This document shows positions 9,090 to 16,609 of a stretch of DNA of 16,620 nucleotides, piece after piece. Each line of letters opens with the position of its first letter. Position 1 is the first letter of the stretch. Under the pieces are notes generated by a model. That model made no database searches. It saw nothing but the letters and a program-made list of their open reading frames with translations, and was not told the DNA's origin. The stretch comes from JBMNUM01 sp050946275 (lineage in GTDB: Bacteria; Actinomycetota; Coriobacteriia; Coriobacteriales; CADBOM01): NCBI GenBank assembly GCA_050946275.1, contig JBMNUM010000033.1:1-16620 (forward strand). Reading direction: 5' to 3'. The translations under genes were made by a program, and so were the position numbers.

Positions 9090-12000
9090 ATGTACCTGAA
9101 GTCCATCATCCTCAAGGGATTCAAGTCGTTCGCCGACCGCTCGGTGATCAACTTCGAGCCGGGTATCTCCGCGATCGTCGGGCCCAACGGCTCCGGCAAG
9201 TCGAATATCTCCGAGGCCGTGCTGTGGGTTCTCGGCGAGCGCAAGGTCACCAACCTGCGCGTGCACGCGATGGAGGAGCTCATCTTCTCCGGTTCGTCCG
9301 CGCGCCCGGCGGCCAAGGTCGCCGAGGTCGACCTCGTGCTCGACAACTCCGACGGCGTCATCCCCATCGAGTTCTCCGAGGTGGTCATCACCCGGCGCAT
9401 GCACCACAACGGCGACAGCGAGTACCTCATCAACGGCTCGCCGTGCCTGCGCCGCGACATCATCGACATCCTCCACGACTGCGGCATCGGCGAGGGAGTC
9501 CACTCCGTCATCACGCAGGGAAACCTCACCGCGATGATCGAGTCCCGCCCCGTCGACCGCTTGCTGCTGCTCGAGGAGGCCGCAGGCGTGCTGAAGCACA
9601 AGACGCGCAAGGAGCGCGCCGCGCGCCAACTCGCCCGCATGGACGCGACGCTCAACCGCGTGCGCGATATCCAGAAGGTCATCGAGTCGCAGCTGCGTCC
9701 CCTCGAGCGCCAGGCCGCCCGCGCCCAGCGCTACGAGGAGTACTCCACGGAGCTGCGGCAGCTCAACCTCTCCCTGGCCGTCGACGACCTCCGGGCCCTG
9801 CAGGGGACCTGGGAGGCGGCGTCCGCACGGGAGAAGGAGGCCGACGCGGCCGTCGAGCTCGCCCGCATCGCGCTCGAGGAGCGCGAGGCCGAGGTTGCGC
9901 GCAGGCAGGCCGCCCTCGAGGAGAAGGGCCTGTTCGTCGGCGACCTGAACGAGCAGCGCACGCGTTGCCAGGAGGTCGTCGCCCGCCTGGACGCGAACAT
10001 CCGCCTCGTCGACGAGAAGGGCAAGAACATGGTTGCCCGTCTCATCGAGCTCGAGACAGGCGTGGAGACGGCGCGGGCGCGGCTCGCGTCCGCCCGCGAC
10101 GAGCTTGCGCAGGCCCGCGGCGAATCCGCCGAGGTCGACGCTCGCCTGCAGGGCCTCTACACGCAATTCAACGAGCTCAACAAGAGCTCCGAGCAGATAA
10201 CGAAGGAGCGCCGGGAGGCGCAGGATGCGTACAACTCGCTCGCCATGAAGCTGAGGAGCAGCGAGCACACGCTCACGAGCGTGCAGCATGAGATGAGCAA
10301 GATCGCGAGCTCGCTCGAATCGCTCGATGTGGAGGAGGGGCTGCTTCGGGAGCGTATGGAGCAGACCGCCGCCGAGCTCGACAGCGAGCATGCGCAGTTG
10401 GCCGACAACCGCAAGCGCGGCGACGGCCTCTCCACCGACATCCTCAAGGCGCAGGGCGAGCTCACGCTCGCGCGCTCCGACATCGACAAGCGGGTGCGCC
10501 TCCTTGACCAGGCGCGCAACGCCATGAAGGCCAAGCGCGATCAGCTGGCCGAGATCCAAGCCGAGATCCGCGCCCTGCGCGAGATCGACCGAGCGTTCGA
10601 CACGGCCACCCCGTCGATGAACTGGATCACAGAGCACCAGCAGGAGTTCAGTGGGATCGCCGGAAGGCTCTCGCAGGTCATCCACGCTCCCGTCGAGTTC
10701 GAGCCGCTCGTCGAGCGCCTGCTCGGCGCCGACATCTCCGCGTTGCTCGTCGCCGACATGAAGTCGGCGAACCTGATCGCCGATCGCCTGCTGGCGAGTG
10801 GCGAGGCGAGTGGCGAGGTGAGCTTCCTGCCGCTCTCGTCCATGAGGGCCACGGCCCGCCCGGGTGAGGGGAGGGGAAGCAGGCTCGTCGACCTGCTCGA
10901 GATAGAAGATTCCTATGCCGACGCCGTCGAGGCGCTGCTCGGGGACGTGCATATCGCGGATTCCATCGCGCAGGCCGTCGAGTTCCATGAGCAGGGTCCC
11001 GCGGGCGTCCGCTATGCGACGCGTGACGGCGCCGTGGTGTGGCCGAGCGGCAAGATCACGCTCGGGTCGCAGATCGCCGACATGGAGGGCGTCCTCGCGC
11101 GCCAGCGCAAGCTCAACAGCCTCCTGTCCGAGCAGGAGACCTGCTCGGCGAACCTCGGTGAGGCCGAGATGGCCGTGTCCGAGGCCGAGCGGGCCCTCGA
11201 GCTCGCCCAGCAGGATGGCTTCGAGCTCTCCGAGCAGCTCGCGAAGCTGCAGGGCGCCTACGATTCGTGCATCGAGCGCATCAAGCAGCTCGAGCAGCAC
11301 ATCCTCCAGCTCGCGCGCGTGCGCGAGCAGACGGAAGAGAAGCTCGCGGACGTCGCCGTCAGGCGCGACAAGTCGCAACCGCTGGCGGCCGAGCACCGTG
11401 CGCGCGTCGACAAGCTCACGGCCGACATCGAGTCCGTCCGCGAGGAAACCGAGCGTTCCTCGAAGCTGCTGTTCGACATCACGCAGGAGAAGACCGAGAT
11501 CACGGAGCGCCTCTCGAACGTGAAGGCCGAGATGGAGGCGTGCCGTGCGGGCGTCGACTTCCGCCTCCGCCGCATCGAGCGCCTCGAGACCGAGATCGCC
11601 GAGCTCGAGCGCTCCATAGCGACGTCCGACGCGGCGCGGCGCTCCCTCGCGCTCACGAGGAAACGCGTCGAGCCGCTGCGCGAGACGTTCGAGGCCCTCG
11701 CCGAGGGGGCCGCCGGTTGGCAGGCGCGCATCGCGGAGCAGACGCGCCTCATGCAAAGCGACTCCTCGTCCCTGCGCTCGGTGATCGAGACCGCCAAGCG
11801 CGCCCGCGACGAGGCGAGCGCCGCCCTCACCCAGGCCAACGACGCCCTCAACGGCGTTCGTATCGAGAAGGCCAGGCTCGAGGCCGACGTCACCAACGCG
11901 GTGCGCCGCATCGAGGAGGACAACAAGACGTCGATCGAGGCGGCGATGGAGGTCGAGCCTCCCGAGGACCGCGCTCAGGCGGAGGACGCCGCGAACAGGC

Positions 12001-12665
12001 TCCGCCGCAAGATCGAGAACCTCGGCGCGGTCAACCACGTCGCGATGGAGGAGTACGAGAACCTCAAGAACCGCCGGGACTACATAGAGGCGCAGGTCGC
12101 CGACCTCGTGGAGGCCCGCAAGACCCTCACGCACATCTCGCGGTCGCTCGACGCGCGCATGAAGCGCCAGTTCACGGAGACGTTCGAGAGCGTCAACAAG
12201 AGCTTCCAGGCGCTTTACTCGCAGCTCTCGCCCGGCGACGCGGCCGAGCTCGTCGTCATCGACAAGACGGGCGAGGAAGAGGGCGGCGTCGAGCTGTTCG
12301 TCCATCCGCGCGGCATGAAGCTCACGAGCCTCTCGCTGCTCTCGGGCGGTCAGAGCGCTCTCGTGGCGATCGCGTTCCTCTTCGCCATCTACATGACGCG
12401 CAACGCGCCCTTCTACATCCTCGACGAGATCGAGCCCTCGCTTGACGGGACGAACCTGCAACGCGTGTGCGACCTCCTCGAGGCGATGCGCGAGCGGACG
12501 CAGATCATCATGGTCACCCATCAGCGGCAGACCATGGAGATCGCCGACATCCTCTACGGCGTGAGCAAGCAGGCGTCGGGCGTGAGCAAGGTCGTGAGTC
12601 AGAAACTCGATGTCGCGCTGCGGAACCTCGAGCAGGAGGAACGCGGCCAGGAGGCAGGAGAATAG
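9090..12665 (+). CDS. smc: chromosome partition protein SMC
   Basis: SMC is the ATPase subunit of the bacterial condensin that compacts and segregates the chromosome with ScpA and ScpB. The 1191-residue protein has a Walker A motif GPNGSGKS at 31-38, a long first coiled coil, a hinge at about 520-670 (FSGIAGRLSQVI to VRYATRDGAVVWPSG), a second coiled coil, and a C-terminal head. In the head the signature is LSGGQSA (from 1084) instead of LSGGEKA. Walker B reads FYILDE (1108-1113), followed by IEPSLDGTN where most family members have VDAALDDAN. The catalytic Glu (E1113) is kept. The start follows GGAGGT (9075-9080) at nine bases. The gene is three bases after rnc and one base before ftsY. Confidence 0.96.
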   Translation: MYLKSIILKGFKSFADRSVINFEPGISAIVGPNGSGKSNISEAVLWVLGERKVTNLRVHAMEELIFSGSSARPAAKVAEVDLVLDNSDGVIPIEFSEVVITRRMHHNGDSEYLINGSPCLRRDIIDILHDCGIGEGVHSVITQGNLTAMIESRPVDRLLLLEEAAGVLKHKTRKERAARQLARMDATLNRVRDIQKVIESQLRPLERQAARAQRYEEYSTELRQLNLSLAVDDLRALQGTWEAASAREKEADAAVELARIALEEREAEVARRQAALEEKGLFVGDLNEQRTRCQEVVARLDANIRLVDEKGKNMVARLIELETGVETARARLASARDELAQARGESAEVDARLQGLYTQFNELNKSSEQITKERREAQDAYNSLAMKLRSSEHTLTSVQHEMSKIASSLESLDVEEGLLRERMEQTAAELDSEHAQLADNRKRGDGLSTDILKAQGELTLARSDIDKRVRLLDQARNAMKAKRDQLAEIQAEIRALREIDRAFDTATPSMNWITEHQQEFSGIAGRLSQVIHAPVEFEPLVERLLGADISALLVADMKSANLIADRLLASGEASGEVSFLPLSSMRATARPGEGRGSRLVDLLEIEDSYADAVEALLGDVHIADSIAQAVEFHEQGPAGVRYATRDGAVVWPSGKITLGSQIADMEGVLARQRKLNSLLSEQETCSANLGEAEMAVSEAERALELAQQDGFELSEQLAKLQGAYDSCIERIKQLEQHILQLARVREQTEEKLADVAVRRDKSQPLAAEHRARVDKLTADIESVREETERSSKLLFDITQEKTEITERLSNVKAEMEACRAGVDFRLRRIERLETEIAELERSIATSDAARRSLALTRKRVEPLRETFEALAEGAAGWQARIAEQTRLMQSDSSSLRSVIETAKRARDEASAALTQANDALNGVRIEKARLEADVTNAVRRIEEDNKTSIEAAMEVEPPEDRAQAEDAANRLRRKIENLGAVNHVAMEEYENLKNRRDYIEAQVADLVEARKTLTHISRSLDARMKRQFTETFESVNKSFQALYSQLSPGDAAELVVIDKTGEEEGGVELFVHPRGMKLTSLSLLSGGQSALVAIAFLFAIYMTRNAPFYILDEIEPSLDGTNLQRVCDLLEAMRERTQIIMVTHQRQTMEIADILYGVSKQASGVSKVVSQKLDVALRNLEQEERGQEAGE

Positions 12666-12666
12666 C

Positions 12667-13572
12667 ATGGGATTCAGGGAACGTCTGTCGCGTGGTCTGA
12701 GGAAGACCCGCGAGGGTTTGCGCAACTCGTTTGCCGCGATCGCCGACCTCGGCAGCTCCATCACCGACGAGCACTGGGACTCGCTCGAGGAGGCGCTCCT
12801 GGGCGCCGATATGGGCCCGGTCTCGTTCGATATCGTGGACAACCTGAAGAAGACGGCGCGCAGGCAGGAGATCTCGTACTACTCCGAGATCAAGGAGCAT
12901 CTCGTCAACGAGATCGCGGAGTCGTTCGTGAAGGCCGAGAAGGACATCTTCGAGGACACGCCCGTGTGCGTGCTCTTCGTGGGCATCAACGGCGCGGGCA
13001 AGACCACGACGGTCGGCAAGATCGCCAAGCACGGGGTCGAGAACGGCCACAACGTGCTCCTGGGAAGCGGCGACACTTTCCGCGCGGCCGCCATCGAGCA
13101 GCTCGCCGAGTGGGCGCGCCGCGCCGACGTCGAGGTCGTGCAGCGCGAGCGCGGCAGCGACCCGGCCAGCGTGTGCTACGAGGTGATCGAGCGCGGCGAG
13201 GAGCTCGGAAGCGACCTTCTCCTCATCGACACCGCGGGCAGGCTCCACACCTCCGACGACCTCATGCGCGAGCTGCAGAAGGTCGTCAACGTCACGCGCA
13301 AGCGCGCGAACATCCCCGTGAAGACCGTCCTCGTCATCGATGCGACGACGGGTCAGAACGGACTCGCCCAGGCCAAGATCTTCAACGAGGCCCTCGACCT
13401 CGACGCCGTGATCGTGACGAAGCTCGACGGAACCGCCAAGGGCGGCATCGCCGTCGCTATCTCTCACGACCTCGGCCTCCCGATCGCCTGCATCGGCGTC
13501 GGCGAGCACATCGAGGACCTGCGACCCTTCGACGCAAGGGCGTTCGCCGAGGAATTGATTGGCGATGACTAG
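12667..13572 (+). CDS. ftsY: signal recognition particle receptor FtsY
   Basis: FtsY is the GTPase receptor that docks SRP-bound ribosomes at the membrane. The 301-residue protein has the N domain (about 1-95) and the G domain with GINGAGKT (106-113), GDTFRAAA, DTAGR (188-192) and TKLDGTAKGG (251-260). It lacks the long acidic A domain of enterobacterial FtsY and begins with a short basic amphipathic stretch (MGFRERLSRGLRKTREGLRN) that could contact the membrane. ATG 12667 is chosen because GGAG at 12657-12660 lies six bases upstream and the NG domain starts there. It follows smc by one base and ends the cluster; a T-less hairpin lies just after the stop. Confidence 0.97.
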   Translation: MGFRERLSRGLRKTREGLRNSFAAIADLGSSITDEHWDSLEEALLGADMGPVSFDIVDNLKKTARRQEISYYSEIKEHLVNEIAESFVKAEKDIFEDTPVCVLFVGINGAGKTTTVGKIAKHGVENGHNVLLGSGDTFRAAAIEQLAEWARRADVEVVQRERGSDPASVCYEVIERGEELGSDLLLIDTAGRLHTSDDLMRELQKVVNVTRKRANIPVKTVLVIDATTGQNGLAQAKIFNEALDLDAVIVTKLDGTAKGGIAVAISHDLGLPIACIGVGEHIEDLRPFDARAFAEELIGDD

Positions 13573-13577
13573 AATAC

Positions 13578-13606
13578 GAGTCGAAGATGACGGTCGTCTT
13601 CGACTC
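13578..13606 (+). terminator. hairpin after ftsY, terminator without T-tract
   Basis: A perfect 10-bp stem GAGTCGAAGA/TCTTCGACTC with a 9-base loop begins six bases after the ftsY stop. ATCCCAGCGG follows, so the T-tract needed for intrinsic termination is missing. It may be a weak or factor-assisted terminator, or it may protect the mRNA 3' end. Confidence 0.5.
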
Positions 13607-13651
13607 ATCCCAGCGGTGGCTCCTTGGCTTTCTCGCCAATTCATCGGTTTT

Positions 13652-13660
13652 TGCTAGTAT
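13652..13660 (+). promoter_or_regulatory. extended -10 promoter of the small membrane protein gene
   Basis: TGCTAGTAT is an extended -10 (TG at 13652-13653, hexamer TAGTAT at 13655-13660). The -35 region at the right spacing is poor. Transcription would start near 13667, giving a leader of about 30 bases that contains the ribosome binding site GAAGGGA. It would uncouple the next gene from ftsY. Confidence 0.45.
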
Positions 13661-13697
13661 GTATCCGATGGTTTTCGCGGATTGAAGGGATGTTTTC

Positions 13698-14237
13698 GTG
13701 GCGCAGGGCAGCCAGCATAGCGTTTCGCATACCATGCAGCGCGTCGAGGAGCGGGTCGAGGACAGCGCGGCCACGCGCTACAAGCATCGCCTCGATGCAC
13801 GCTACCCGATTCGCCAGCGCGACCTCGCGCATCCGTCCCGCGCATCGCTCACCGGCAGCGTCTGGACGAAGTTCCTGTTGTTCCTGATGATCTCGGCGTT
13901 TCTCCTCATGCACTCGCTGGGGTACGACGGATCGACGCCGAACCCCGCCGCGCTCTCCTTCAAGATGATCATCTCAGACCTCTCCATCGGGGCGAGTTTC
14001 TTCGGGCTCGTCTCGGTGTTCACCTACTGTTACCTGCGCCTGAAGAACCAGGCGGTGTGCGTCGTGCTGTTCGTCGCGATGGTCGCCGTGATGATCATCG
14101 CGCTCTTCGTCTGGAGCCACTGGGCGGCGACGGGCGGCAGGCTCATATTCCCCATCATCCTCATCATCGTGTGCCTCATACCCTTCGTGATGGATATCTG
14201 GGGCCTCATCACCTACGGCAGCAAGAGCAGGAAATGA
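13698..14237 (+). CDS. small membrane protein of unknown function, four helices
   Basis: I do not recognise a family. The 179-residue protein begins with a charged, hydrophilic region of about 55 residues, then has four hydrophobic segments at about 57-73, 95-113, 119-140 and 149-171, and ends in a short basic tail (SKSRK). By the positive-inside rule both ends should be cytoplasmic. The GTG start at 13698 is supported by GAAGGGA at 13684-13690, seven bases upstream. No catalytic motif or conserved polar pattern stands out. Codon use matches the neighbours, so it looks native. It has its own likely promoter and is followed by a hairpin, so it may be a single-gene unit. A link to FtsY or SRP is not shown. 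Confidence 0.8.
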   Translation: MAQGSQHSVSHTMQRVEERVEDSAATRYKHRLDARYPIRQRDLAHPSRASLTGSVWTKFLLFLMISAFLLMHSLGYDGSTPNPAALSFKMIISDLSIGASFFGLVSVFTYCYLRLKNQAVCVVLFVAMVAVMIIALFVWSHWAATGGRLIFPIILIIVCLIPFVMDIWGLITYGSKSRK

Positions 14238-14246
14238 GTTGACGAT

Positions 14247-14283
14247 GGCGGTCATGGCCGGCTGCGAGCCGAAGATGACCGCC
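14247..14283 (+). other. stem-loop between the membrane protein and ABM genes
   Basis: GGCGGTCAT (14247-14255) and ATGACCGCC (14275-14283) pair perfectly over 9 bp. Inside, after a symmetric 3x3 internal loop, CGGCT (14259-14263) pairs with AGCCG (14267-14271) around a GCG loop. No clean T-tract follows. It starts 10 bases after the membrane protein stop and could be a weak terminator or an RNA or DNA regulatory site for the next gene. Confidence 0.5.
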
Positions 14284-14334
14284 GCTATCGATTCGTTCTG
14301 TTGAAGTGGATATACGAGAAGATTGGAGCAGGCA

Positions 14335-14622
14335 ATGATCAGAGTCGTCGCAACGCACGTCGTGCCCGAGGAGAACTTCGACGCCTTCAAGGCCCTCGCC
14401 GAGCAGGTCGTCCCGGCATCGCGTCAGGATGCGGGCAACGTCTACTACGCGCTCAGCCAGTCCGTCGAGGATCCGAAGTGCATCGCCATGATCGAGTGCT
14501 GGGAGAACCAGGAGTCGCTCGACGCACACATGGCGACCGAGCACTTCCAGACCCTCTGCCCGAAGATGGGCGAGCTGTGCGATGGGCCGATCGACATCAA
14601 GGTCTTCGTCGACATCGTCTAG
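14335..14622 (+). CDS. ABM-domain protein, putative quinol monooxygenase
   Basis: A 95-residue protein of the antibiotic biosynthesis monooxygenase (ABM) dimeric alpha-beta barrel family, similar in plan to YgiN-type quinol monooxygenases. The family pattern is visible in the middle: IECWENQESLDAH followed by MATEHFQTL, with W56, H65 and H70, and an N-terminal strand MIRVVATHVVPEE followed by helix FDAFKALAEQVV. These proteins are small cytoplasmic enzymes or stress proteins acting on quinones or other aromatic substrates; the substrate here cannot be told. ATG 14335 has GGAG at 14325-14328, six bases upstream; an upstream in-frame TTG at 14323 is less likely. It is closed by two hairpins, the second a clear terminator. 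Confidence 0.85.
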   Translation: MIRVVATHVVPEENFDAFKALAEQVVPASRQDAGNVYYALSQSVEDPKCIAMIECWENQESLDAHMATEHFQTLCPKMGELCDGPIDIKVFVDIV

Positions 14623-14635
14623 AAGGCGGGGTCGG

Positions 14636-14666
14636 ATTGGAACGCTGCCCGGGGGAGCGTTCCAAT
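14636..14666 (+). other. 11-bp hairpin after the ABM gene
   Basis: ATTGGAACGCT (14636-14646) and AGCGTTCCAAT (14656-14666) are perfect reverse complements around a 9-base GC-rich loop. No T-tract follows. It lies just before a conventional terminator and may stabilise the 3' end of the mRNA or act in the opposite direction. Confidence 0.55.
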
Positions 14667-14685
14667 TCACGCTCGTGCACTCATG

Positions 14686-14718
14686 GGGAGCGTCGTCAGC
14701 TGCGGCGCTCCCTTTTTT
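14686..14718 (+). terminator. Rho-independent terminator of the ABM gene
   Basis: GGGAGCG (14686-14692) pairs with CGCTCCC (14706-14712), followed directly by six T residues (14713-14718). It separates the ABM transcript from the T-box unit downstream. Confidence 0.8.
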
Positions 14719-14801
14719 GGTTCGATCGTCGGCGGATGTCAGGGATTCACCCGTTCTACCGGTGGTTTCATTTTCCTACCAAATTTCTTGCAAAAAACCT
14801 C

Positions 14802-14829
14802 TTGCGCTCCGGAAGAGTTGGGGTAAGAT
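14802..14829 (+). promoter_or_regulatory. promoter of the T-box/trpB2 transcript
   Basis: TTGCGC (14802-14807) and TAAGAT (14824-14829) are 16 bases apart. The start would fall near 14836, just before the first conserved T-box stem. The 83 bases between the previous terminator and this promoter (14719-14801) hold nothing else that I recognise. Confidence 0.5.
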
Positions 14830-14837
14830 ACCGCTAA

Positions 14838-15108
14838 ACCGATGACCGAGAGTAGTATCCGGATCATGGGAGCGCGACAGAGAGCCGCCGGTGCTGAGAA
14901 GGTGGCGCGCGAACACCCGGTGAATGGACTCGCGAGGGCGAACCGAAAGCCGCAAGGCCTGTAGGGGAGACGGAGGTGGCGCTTCGTTAGAAAACGCCAG
15001 CGCATGGTAGTGCGCGTAAAGCGGGTGCGAAAGCACCAAGCCGGGTGGCACCGCAGGAGTCTTCTCGAAAGCTCTTGTCCCAGCAAAGAAGTGGGACAGG
15101 GGCTTTTT
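14838..15108 (+). ncRNA. T-box riboswitch, tRNA-Trp specific
   Basis: The leader has the full T-box layout. Stem I carries the specifier loop, with AGTA at 14854-14857 opposite GAATGGA at 14922-14928; GAGT (14850-14853) pairs with ACTC (14928-14931) below it. The specifier triplet is TGG (14925-14927), the Trp codon. The conserved AGAGAG and GGTGCTGAGAA terminal loop are present, closed by GCCGCC/GGTGGC. Stem III is GGTGC-GAAA-GCACC (15024-15037). The T-box core GGGTGGCACCGC spans 15043-15054, and its TGGC can pair with the GCCA end of tRNA-Trp. The antiterminator (GGG and CAGGAG with CTCTTG and CCC) is exclusive with the terminator at 15070-15104. Uncharged tRNA-Trp should allow readthrough into trpB2. 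Confidence 0.93.
15070..15108 (+). terminator. T-box controlled terminator
   Basis: A 13-bp stem (15070-15082 with 15092-15104, including G-T pairs; core TGTCCCA/TGGGACA) has a 9-base loop and runs into TTTTT at 15104-15108. Its 5' arm includes the bases that form the 3' side of the antiterminator, so only one structure can form at a time. Confidence 0.88.
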
Positions 15109-15155
15109 CCTTTCCCACGAACATGTCGGGCCTTTCTACCAGAAGGCGCTTGGTT

Positions 15156-15176
15156 GCCCGTCGGAGGACGACGGGC
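15156..15176 (+). other. hairpin between the T-box terminator and trpB2
   Basis: GCCCGTCG (15156-15163) and CGACGGGC (15169-15176) pair perfectly over 8 bp around the loop GAGGA. The loop looks like a Shine-Dalgarno sequence but is too far from the ATG to be used; the likely site is AAAGGA at 15183-15188. The hairpin ends seven bases before that site. Confidence 0.45.
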
Positions 15177-15197
15177 GGAAGGAAAGGATGCAAGACC

Positions 15198-16583
15198 ATG
15201 GCTACGAAGAACGACCCCTACAAGATCTACCTGACCGAGGACGAGATTCCCACGCACTACTACAACGTGCGGGCGAACATGAAGACGGATCATCGTCCCA
15301 TCATCAACCCCGGCACCGGCAAGCCGGCGACGCTCGAGGACCTCGAGCCGGTGTTCTGCACGGAGCTTGCCAAGCAGGAGCTCAACGACACGGACGAGTA
15401 CATCGAGATTCCCCAGCCCGTCCGCGATTTCTACTGCATGTACCGCCCGTCGCCGCTTGTCCGCGCGAAGTTCCTCGAGCAGGCGCTCGACACGCCGGCG
15501 AAGATCTACTACAAGTTCGAGGGCGGCAACACCTCGGGTAGCCACAAGCTCAACTCGGCTATCGCCCAGGCCTACTACGCCAAGGAGCAGGGCCTCAAGG
15601 GCGTGACCACCGAGACGGGGGCCGGCCAGTGGGGCACCGCCCTGTCGATGGCGTGCAGCTATTTCGACCTCGACTGCAAGGTCTACATGGTGCGCTGCTC
15701 GTATGACCAGAAGCCCTTCCGCAAGGCCGTCATGCAGACGTACGGCGCCTCGATCGTGCCGTCCCCGTCCGACACGACGCAGATCGGCCGCAAGATTCTC
15801 TCCGAGTTCTCCGACCATAGCGGCTCGCTCGGCACCGCCATCTCCGAGGCGGTCGAGGTCGCGGTCACGAGCGACGGTTACCGCTACCAGCTCGGCTCCG
15901 TGCTCAACCAGGTGCTCCTGCACCAGTCGATCATCGGCCAGGAGGCCAAGCTGGCGCTCGAGAAGGTCGGCGAGTACCCCGACATCATCATCGGCTGCGC
16001 CGGCGGCGGCTCGAACCTCGGCGGCCTCATGAGCGAGTTCATGCACGACAAGCTGACCGGCAAGGCCAACCCGCACTTCATCGCCGTCGAGCCGGCGAGC
16101 TGCCCGTCGCTCACGCGCGGCAAGTTCGCGTACGACTTCTGCGATGCCGGCCAGATCACCCCGCTCGCCAAGATGTACACGCTCGGCAACGGGTTCATGC
16201 CGAGCCCGAACCACGCCGGCGGCCTGCGCTACCACGGCATGAGCCCGATTCTGTCGCAGCTCTACCATGACGGCTTCCTGGACGAGGCCCGCGCCGTCGA
16301 GCAGACGAGCGTGTTCGATGCCGCCGTGCAGTTCGCGCGCGTCGAGGGCACGCTGCCCGCGCCCGAGAGCTCGCATGCGATCCGCGTGGCCATCGACGAG
16401 GCGCTCAAGTGCAAGGAGACCGGCGAGGAGAAGACGATCCTCTTCGGCCTGACGGGCACGGGCTATTTCGACATGGTCGCCTACCAGAGCTACTTCGACG
16501 GCACGATGACCGACTACATCCCCACCGACGAGGACCTGGAGCGCGGCTTCGCGACCATCCCGCAGATCCCCGGTCTCGAGTAG
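15198..16583 (+). CDS. trpB: tryptophan synthase beta chain, TrpB2 type
   Basis: A 461-residue pyridoxal-phosphate enzyme of the TrpB2 branch (COG1350), which condenses indole with serine to give tryptophan. The N-terminus YYNVRANMKTD and the stretch RPSPLVRAKFLEQAL are typical of TrpB2. The PLP lysine is K117 in SGSHKLNSA, the catalytic Glu lies in ETGAGQWG, and the phosphate-binding loop is GCAGGGSNLGG (266-276). ATG 15198 is set by AAAGGA nine bases upstream; the same frame is open further 5' but that part overlaps the T-box. No trpA or other trp gene is adjacent in the window, so it probably uses free indole or works apart from the main trp operon. A tRNA-Trp T-box controls it. Beta-replacement on another substrate remains possible. 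Confidence 0.93.
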   Translation: MATKNDPYKIYLTEDEIPTHYYNVRANMKTDHRPIINPGTGKPATLEDLEPVFCTELAKQELNDTDEYIEIPQPVRDFYCMYRPSPLVRAKFLEQALDTPAKIYYKFEGGNTSGSHKLNSAIAQAYYAKEQGLKGVTTETGAGQWGTALSMACSYFDLDCKVYMVRCSYDQKPFRKAVMQTYGASIVPSPSDTTQIGRKILSEFSDHSGSLGTAISEAVEVAVTSDGYRYQLGSVLNQVLLHQSIIGQEAKLALEKVGEYPDIIIGCAGGGSNLGGLMSEFMHDKLTGKANPHFIAVEPASCPSLTRGKFAYDFCDAGQITPLAKMYTLGNGFMPSPNHAGGLRYHGMSPILSQLYHDGFLDEARAVEQTSVFDAAVQFARVEGTLPAPESSHAIRVAIDEALKCKETGEEKTILFGLTGTGYFDMVAYQSYFDGTMTDYIPTDEDLERGFATIPQIPGLE

Positions 16584-16609
16584 AGACCGCCCCCCCGCGG
16601 GAACCGGGG
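16571..16609 (+). terminator. possible hairpins at the trpB2 stop and window end
   Basis: CGGTCTC (16571-16577) pairs with GAGACCG (16583-16589) across the stop codon, and CCCCG (16593-16597) can pair with CGGGG (16605-16609). No T-tract is visible before the window ends, so termination here cannot be confirmed. Confidence 0.25.

Noticed and set aside
8328..12842. A 1504-codon open frame on the minus strand across rnc, smc and ftsY
   Set aside because: Same explanation: antisense shadow of confident + strand genes, including the Glu- and Leu-rich SMC coiled coils, with no ribosome binding site or domain.
15045..15197. A longer trpB2 reading frame starting at 15045
   Set aside because: This part overlaps the T-box core and terminator, has no ribosome binding site, and encodes residues unlike TrpB2. 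ATG 15198 has a good site and the family N-terminus.
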